From positions 1 through 24,775 of the forward strand of contig JAFXMP010000260.1 in assembly GCA_017530275.1 (NCBI GenBank): a stretch of DNA of 24,775 nucleotides, read 5' to 3'. This document shows positions 22,151 through 24,775 of the stretch, one piece after another. The DNA comes from Clostridia bacterium (lineage in GTDB: Bacteria; Bacillota_A; Clostridia; Christensenellales; Aristaeellaceae). Every line of letters begins with the position of its first letter. Positions within the stretch are counted from its first letter, which is position 1. Position numbers and translations under genes: made by a program. Under the pieces are notes generated by a model. That model was not told the origin of the DNA. It saw only the letters and a program-made list of their open reading frames with translations, and did not search any database.

Positions 22151-22519
22151 ATTTTCAATATTGGTTTTGCGGAACTGCTGCTTGTGCTGCTGATCGCCTT
22201 TCTGGTGGTGGGCCCCAAGGATTTGCCCAAGGTAGCCCGCTGGCTTGGGCGGATGGTGAAAAAAATACGTCTGCTGATCCGCGAAGTAAAGAAGGAAACG
22301 GGCTGGGACGAACTGGAGAAGGAGTTCAAGGATACCAAGTCCGACCTGGATGACACCTTCAAAGAAATGAAACAGGACCTGGATATTTCCGCGGAACTCA
22401 AGGACGCGGGCAAAGAATGGAAAGCCAGCGTGAATGATGTGAAGAACGAATTGAAACAGGCAGAAACCGCTGGCAAAGAGGGAACCGGGGACATCCGCGG
22501 GAATCATCAGACAAAATAA
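22151..22519 (+). CDS. tatB: TatB-like twin-arginine translocase subunit with no canonical start codon
   Basis: A 122-residue protein if started at the ATT at 22151. From there the sequence reads IFNIGFAELLLVLLIAF, then VVGPKDLPK, matching the TatB N-terminus (MFDIGFSELLLVF...GP) residue by residue, including Glu8 and the Gly-Pro hinge. A charged amphipathic helix and a Lys/Glu-rich tail follow. TatB binds twin-arginine substrates with TatC. No ATG, GTG or TTG is in frame upstream. The nearest ATG (22144) is one frame off, and the first in-frame GTG (22184) would delete most of the TM helix. AAAGGGGTGG ends 7 nt before the ATT, a good RBS spacing. Either ATT is used or there is a 1-nt frameshift after the ATG, natural or a sequencing error. 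Confidence 0.85.
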   Translation: MFNIGFAELLLVLLIAFLVVGPKDLPKVARWLGRMVKKIRLLIREVKKETGWDELEKEFKDTKSDLDDTFKEMKQDLDISAELKDAGKEWKASVNDVKNELKQAETAGKEGTGDIRGNHQTK

Positions 22520-22537
22520 TTCAGGAGGAAATCAAAA

Positions 22538-22717
22538 ATGCGTTTGGGAACTACAGAAATCATTCTGATCGTGGTATTGGCGCTGGTGCTGTTCGGCGGC
22601 AGCAAGCTGGCAGGCGTTGGCAAGGCCCTGGGCAAGAGCATCAAGGACTTTAAGAACGAAGTGAAGGACGACAAGGACGAAAAGCCGCAGGACGGCGACA
22701 GCGAAAAGAAGGCGTAA
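22538..22717 (+). CDS. tatA: TatA-like twin-arginine translocase subunit
   Basis: A 59-residue protein, short but typical of TatA. It has a TM helix with TEIILIVVLALVL at 6-18, the FGGSKL hinge at 19-24 and an amphipathic helix (GVGKALGKSIKDFKNE), then an acidic/basic tail. TatA oligomers form the transport path for folded proteins. It begins 18 bp after the tatB-like stop behind AGGAGG. Confidence 0.93.
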   Translation: MRLGTTEIILIVVLALVLFGGSKLAGVGKALGKSIKDFKNEVKDDKDEKPQDGDSEKKA

Positions 22718-22738
22718 GGCCCGCCGCCCGATTGCCGT

Positions 22739-23548
22739 ATGTTCAAGAAAAAGAAACAAAAGTCGCTCCCAACAGAGGGAAAAAGCCTCGTACAGGGGGA
22801 AAACCAGGATCAGGAGCTTGCCGCCGGGGATGAAGGCGGCGCGGCCCCCCTGCTGACCCATCTGCTGGCCCTGCGAAAAGTGCTGTTCGTTTCCGCCCTG
22901 GCGGTGGTGATCGCGTTTTTCGGAGTGTATTATCTGGCGATTGACAGCCTGATGGCCTGGATCACCGGTCCCATTGTGGAACGGGGGATCGAGATCATCT
23001 ACACCGCCATGTCTGAAGCGCTGGTGACCAAGTTCAAGGTGGCGCTGATCGCCGCCGCCATCGTGGCAAGTCCGGTGATCATCGGCCAGATCTGGGGCTT
23101 TATCAAGCCCGCCTTGTATCCCAAGGAAAAGAAAGCCTTCCGCATTCTTTTCTTTATCGCCCTGTTCCTGTTTTTACTGGGCGTAACTTTCTGCTACCTG
23201 GCGGTGTATCTGCTGGCGGTTGACTTTTTCCTGGTGGCGGGCGACCAACTGGCAACGCCCATGCTGTCCATCGATAAGTACGTCAGCTTCCTGTTCGGGT
23301 TTATCGTGCCCTTCGGCGTCGCGTTTCAGCTGCCCGTGGCGCTGTACTTGACCACCCGCATGGGCTGGACCAACTACAAGTCCCTGGCTTCCAAGCGGAA
23401 GTATGTGATCTTGGGCATTTTCGTGCTGGCCGCTATCCTGACCCCGCCTGATATCGTGTCCCAGGTGGCCCTTGGCGTGCCCATGATCCTGCTTTATGAA
23501 GCGGGGGTACAGGTTTGCCGGTTTACCAAATCCAGAGCGAGAGAGTAA
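22739..23548 (+). CDS. tatC: Twin-arginine translocase subunit TatC
   Basis: A 269-residue protein with six TM helices and TatC landmarks: LLTHLLALRKVLF at the start of the core (about 37-50), MSEALVTKFKVAL in the first periplasmic loop region, YPKEKKAF in the loop after TM2 and LTPPDIVSQ near TM5. It is the receptor for Tat signal peptides. The first 36 residues form a hydrophilic extension rich in Lys, Glu and Gln. The ATG has no clear RBS, so translation may depend on tatA just upstream (21-bp gap). No Tat substrate is encoded in the window. Confidence 0.96.
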   Translation: MFKKKKQKSLPTEGKSLVQGENQDQELAAGDEGGAAPLLTHLLALRKVLFVSALAVVIAFFGVYYLAIDSLMAWITGPIVERGIEIIYTAMSEALVTKFKVALIAAAIVASPVIIGQIWGFIKPALYPKEKKAFRILFFIALFLFLLGVTFCYLAVYLLAVDFFLVAGDQLATPMLSIDKYVSFLFGFIVPFGVAFQLPVALYLTTRMGWTNYKSLASKRKYVILGIFVLAAILTPPDIVSQVALGVPMILLYEAGVQVCRFTKSRARE

Positions 23549-23556
23549 AAATACAC

Positions 23557-23601
23557 AAAAAACAGGCTCTTCTGAAACTGTCAGATAAGAGCCTGTTTTT
23601 T
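23557..23601. terminator. Bidirectional terminator between tatC and the lactonase gene
   Basis: AAAAAACAGGCTCTT (23557-23571) and AAGAGCCTGTTTTTT (23587-23601) are perfect inverted repeats around a 15-nt loop, with T-runs on both strands. It serves the convergent tatC and lactonase transcripts. Confidence 0.93.
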
Positions 23602-23610
23602 CATATCGTT

Positions 23611-24621
23611 TTACAGCCTGGCAAAGCATACGGGACGATTGACCGCAGCGGAAAAAGGCGTTTGCGCAAGGGTGAGGTCGTCTTCGTTTAGGATATAAGC
23701 CCGGAGCAAGTTATCCCGCTGGCTGCCCACAATCACCGCCAGATTGAGTACGATGAAATCCCTGGGTTCGGCTGCGCAGGGAGAGATAACGGGACCGTTC
23801 AGCGTTCCGTCCGCCTGAACGGAGAAGACCGCGATGCTGTCGTGCCCGCGGTTGGAGGCCATCAGCGTGCGTCCGTCGGGGGAAATGTGGATGGCTGCGG
23901 CGTTGTTTTCACCTGAAAAATTTTCCGGCAGGATAGACAGGCACTGGAGAATGGTATATCTTTCTCCCATTTTGCGGATCACATGCACGCTGCTTCCCAT
24001 CTCGGTCACACAGTAGAGCAGATCAGGATGGGCGGGATGAACTGCCAAGTGGCGGGGTCCACTGCCCGGCGGCAGGGCAATGTCCGTTTTTTCTTTCAGT
24101 TTTCCATCCTGGTTTTCAAATACCGCGATGCGGTCCGCGCCTAAATCGCACACATATAAAAGGCCGCCCGCTTCCAAAGAGCAATGGGCATGGGGGCCTT
24201 CCTGCCGGTCGCGGTTGAGACCGCTGCCTGACAACTGTACAAGATCGGTCATTTGGACGATGTTGCCAGTATTATCCAGGGAAAACACCGCTAATGTGCC
24301 GTTCATGTAATTGGCGGCGTACAGATACTTTCCATTACCGGACAGGCTCAAATGGCAGGGGCTGTCGCCGCCAGAAGAAAAGCTGCACAATGGTTTCAGA
24401 GAATCGCCTTCTATTTGCCATGCGCGGACAGCGCCTTCCGGCGAATTCTCTTCCACCGTATACAGAATGGGAAGCCGGGGATGGGGGAGGATGAAGCTGG
24501 GATTGGAAAAACCCGCCCATCCTTTTTCCGGCCGGAACCCCTGTTCCAAATCAAACGCATAGCGGCATACCCCGGAATCCTCCTGCCCGGCGTAGCTGCC
24601 CGTCAGAAATCGATCGATCAT
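23611..24621 (-). CDS. pgl: Lactonase-family beta-propeller protein (6-phosphogluconolactonase-like)
   Basis: A 336-residue cytoplasmic protein of the YbhE/Pgl seven-bladed propeller family, with typical repeats: PSFILPHPRLPILYTVEE, GNGKYLYAANYMNGTLAVFS, GPRHLAVHPAHPDLLYCVTE and SPDGRTLMASNRGHDSIAVF. The EGPHAHC stretch matches the conserved active-site area of the family. Members hydrolyse 6-phosphogluconolactone, although many family proteins act on other lactones. The frame extends to 24648, but the ATG at 24621 has AAAGGAGG about 7 nt upstream. It lies downstream of a gluconate-5-dehydrogenase-like gene, which suggests a sugar-acid context. Confidence 0.85.
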   Translation of the reverse strand: MIDRFLTGSYAGQEDSGVCRYAFDLEQGFRPEKGWAGFSNPSFILPHPRLPILYTVEENSPEGAVRAWQIEGDSLKPLCSFSSGGDSPCHLSLSGNGKYLYAANYMNGTLAVFSLDNTGNIVQMTDLVQLSGSGLNRDRQEGPHAHCSLEAGGLLYVCDLGADRIAVFENQDGKLKEKTDIALPPGSGPRHLAVHPAHPDLLYCVTEMGSSVHVIRKMGERYTILQCLSILPENFSGENNAAAIHISPDGRTLMASNRGHDSIAVFSVQADGTLNGPVISPCAAEPRDFIVLNLAVIVGSQRDNLLRAYILNEDDLTLAQTPFSAAVNRPVCFARL

Positions 24622-24645
24622 CCCAAATCCTCCTTTGCAGGTTTT

Positions 24646-24675
24646 CAAAAACCCGGGGAAGCGGCTTCCCCGGGT
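24646..24675 (-). terminator. Terminator after the SDR gene
   Basis: Inverted repeats 24651-24662 and 24664-24675 (ACCCGGGGAAGC arms) form a very GC-rich stem, followed on the minus strand by TTTTTG. It lies between the SDR and lactonase genes. No separate lactonase promoter was seen downstream of it, so some read-through is possible. Confidence 0.88.
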
Positions 24676-24692
24676 GGAAAGGATGGCATTTC

Positions 24693-24775
24693 TTACGGCT
24701 GCTTGCCGATATAGGCCAGGATGCCGCCGTCCACATACAGGATGTGGCCATTGACGAAGTTGGAGGCGTCGGAGG
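24693..24775 (-). CDS. Short-chain dehydrogenase, gluconate 5-dehydrogenase-like, C-terminal end only
   Basis: Only the last 27 codons are present. They read SDASNFVNGHILYVDGG, then ILAYIGKQP and stop. The N-G-x-x-L-Y-V-D-G-G pattern is the conserved C-terminal strand of classical SDR enzymes, and the ILAYIGKQP ending is what I recall for gluconate 5-dehydrogenases (5-keto-D-gluconate reductases). The rest lies beyond the right edge, so substrate assignment is provisional. Confidence 0.75.
   Translation of the reverse strand, partial: SDASNFVNGHILYVDGGILAYIGKQP

Noticed and set aside
21931..22353. Plus-strand 140-codon frame covering the ATG at 22144
   Set aside because: It reads through the tatB region in the wrong frame and loses the TatB sequence; it also begins inside the divergent FHA gene. 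The in-frame TatB reading is far better supported.

Overview
The window comes from a moderately GC-rich member of the Firmicutes (Bacillota), most likely a Clostridia-class anaerobe. The reasons are the nadK-argR-recN gene order, a TIGR04086/YrzE-type membrane protein, a two-domain Sua5-type TsaC, AGGAGG-type ribosome binding sites almost throughout, and classical sigma-A promoters with 17-bp spacers. No tRNA, rRNA, CRISPR array, transposase or phage gene was seen. Coding density is very high and many neighbouring genes overlap by 4 to 11 bp. No gene-free stretch exceeds 300 bp.

Layout. (1) 1-3331, minus strand: a GT-C-like polytopic membrane protein, an unrecognised 83-residue protein, a GtrA-type flippase-like protein and a zinc/manganese-binding lipoprotein (truncated by the window edge) form one tightly coupled unit. 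(2) 3374-3449: a large imperfect palindrome plus a second hairpin between operons, with the look of a dispersed repeat. (3) 3461-7948, minus strand: a six-gene operon from one strong promoter. It encodes a CxxxCxxxCC metal-cluster protein, an orphan beta-class DNA methyltransferase, a secreted barnase-type RNase fused to a peptidoglycan-binding domain, its barstar inhibitor, a membrane-inserted M28 peptidase, and an XRE regulator with a degenerate S24 domain. (4) 8060-9769, plus strand: CCA-adding enzyme and a small membrane protein, from a promoter that shares its -35 region with the divergent operon. (5) 10001-14125, plus strand: a 1374-residue transmembrane sensor with fourteen propeller blades, a Y_Y_Y-like domain, a complete HD-GYP domain and a duplicated C-terminal module. 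(6) 14220-17209, minus strand: nadK-argR-recN. (7) 17431-18453, plus strand: tsaC/sua5. (8) 18543-21989, minus strand: FHA protein, RodA/FtsW and a class B PBP, a peptidoglycan elongation/division module. (9) 22151-23548, plus strand: tatB-like, tatA and tatC, where the tatB-like gene has no ordinary start codon in the right place. (10) 23611-24775, minus strand: a lactonase-type beta-propeller protein and the end of a gluconate-5-dehydrogenase-like SDR gene.

The points most worth following are the propeller/HD-GYP sensor with its duplicated C-terminal module, the wall-binding barnase/barstar pair inside a methyltransferase-peptidase-regulator operon, the apparent ATT start (or 1-nt frameshift) of tatB, and the palindromic element at 3374-3449. 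All calls rest on reading the sequence and recalling family motifs. No database search was run.
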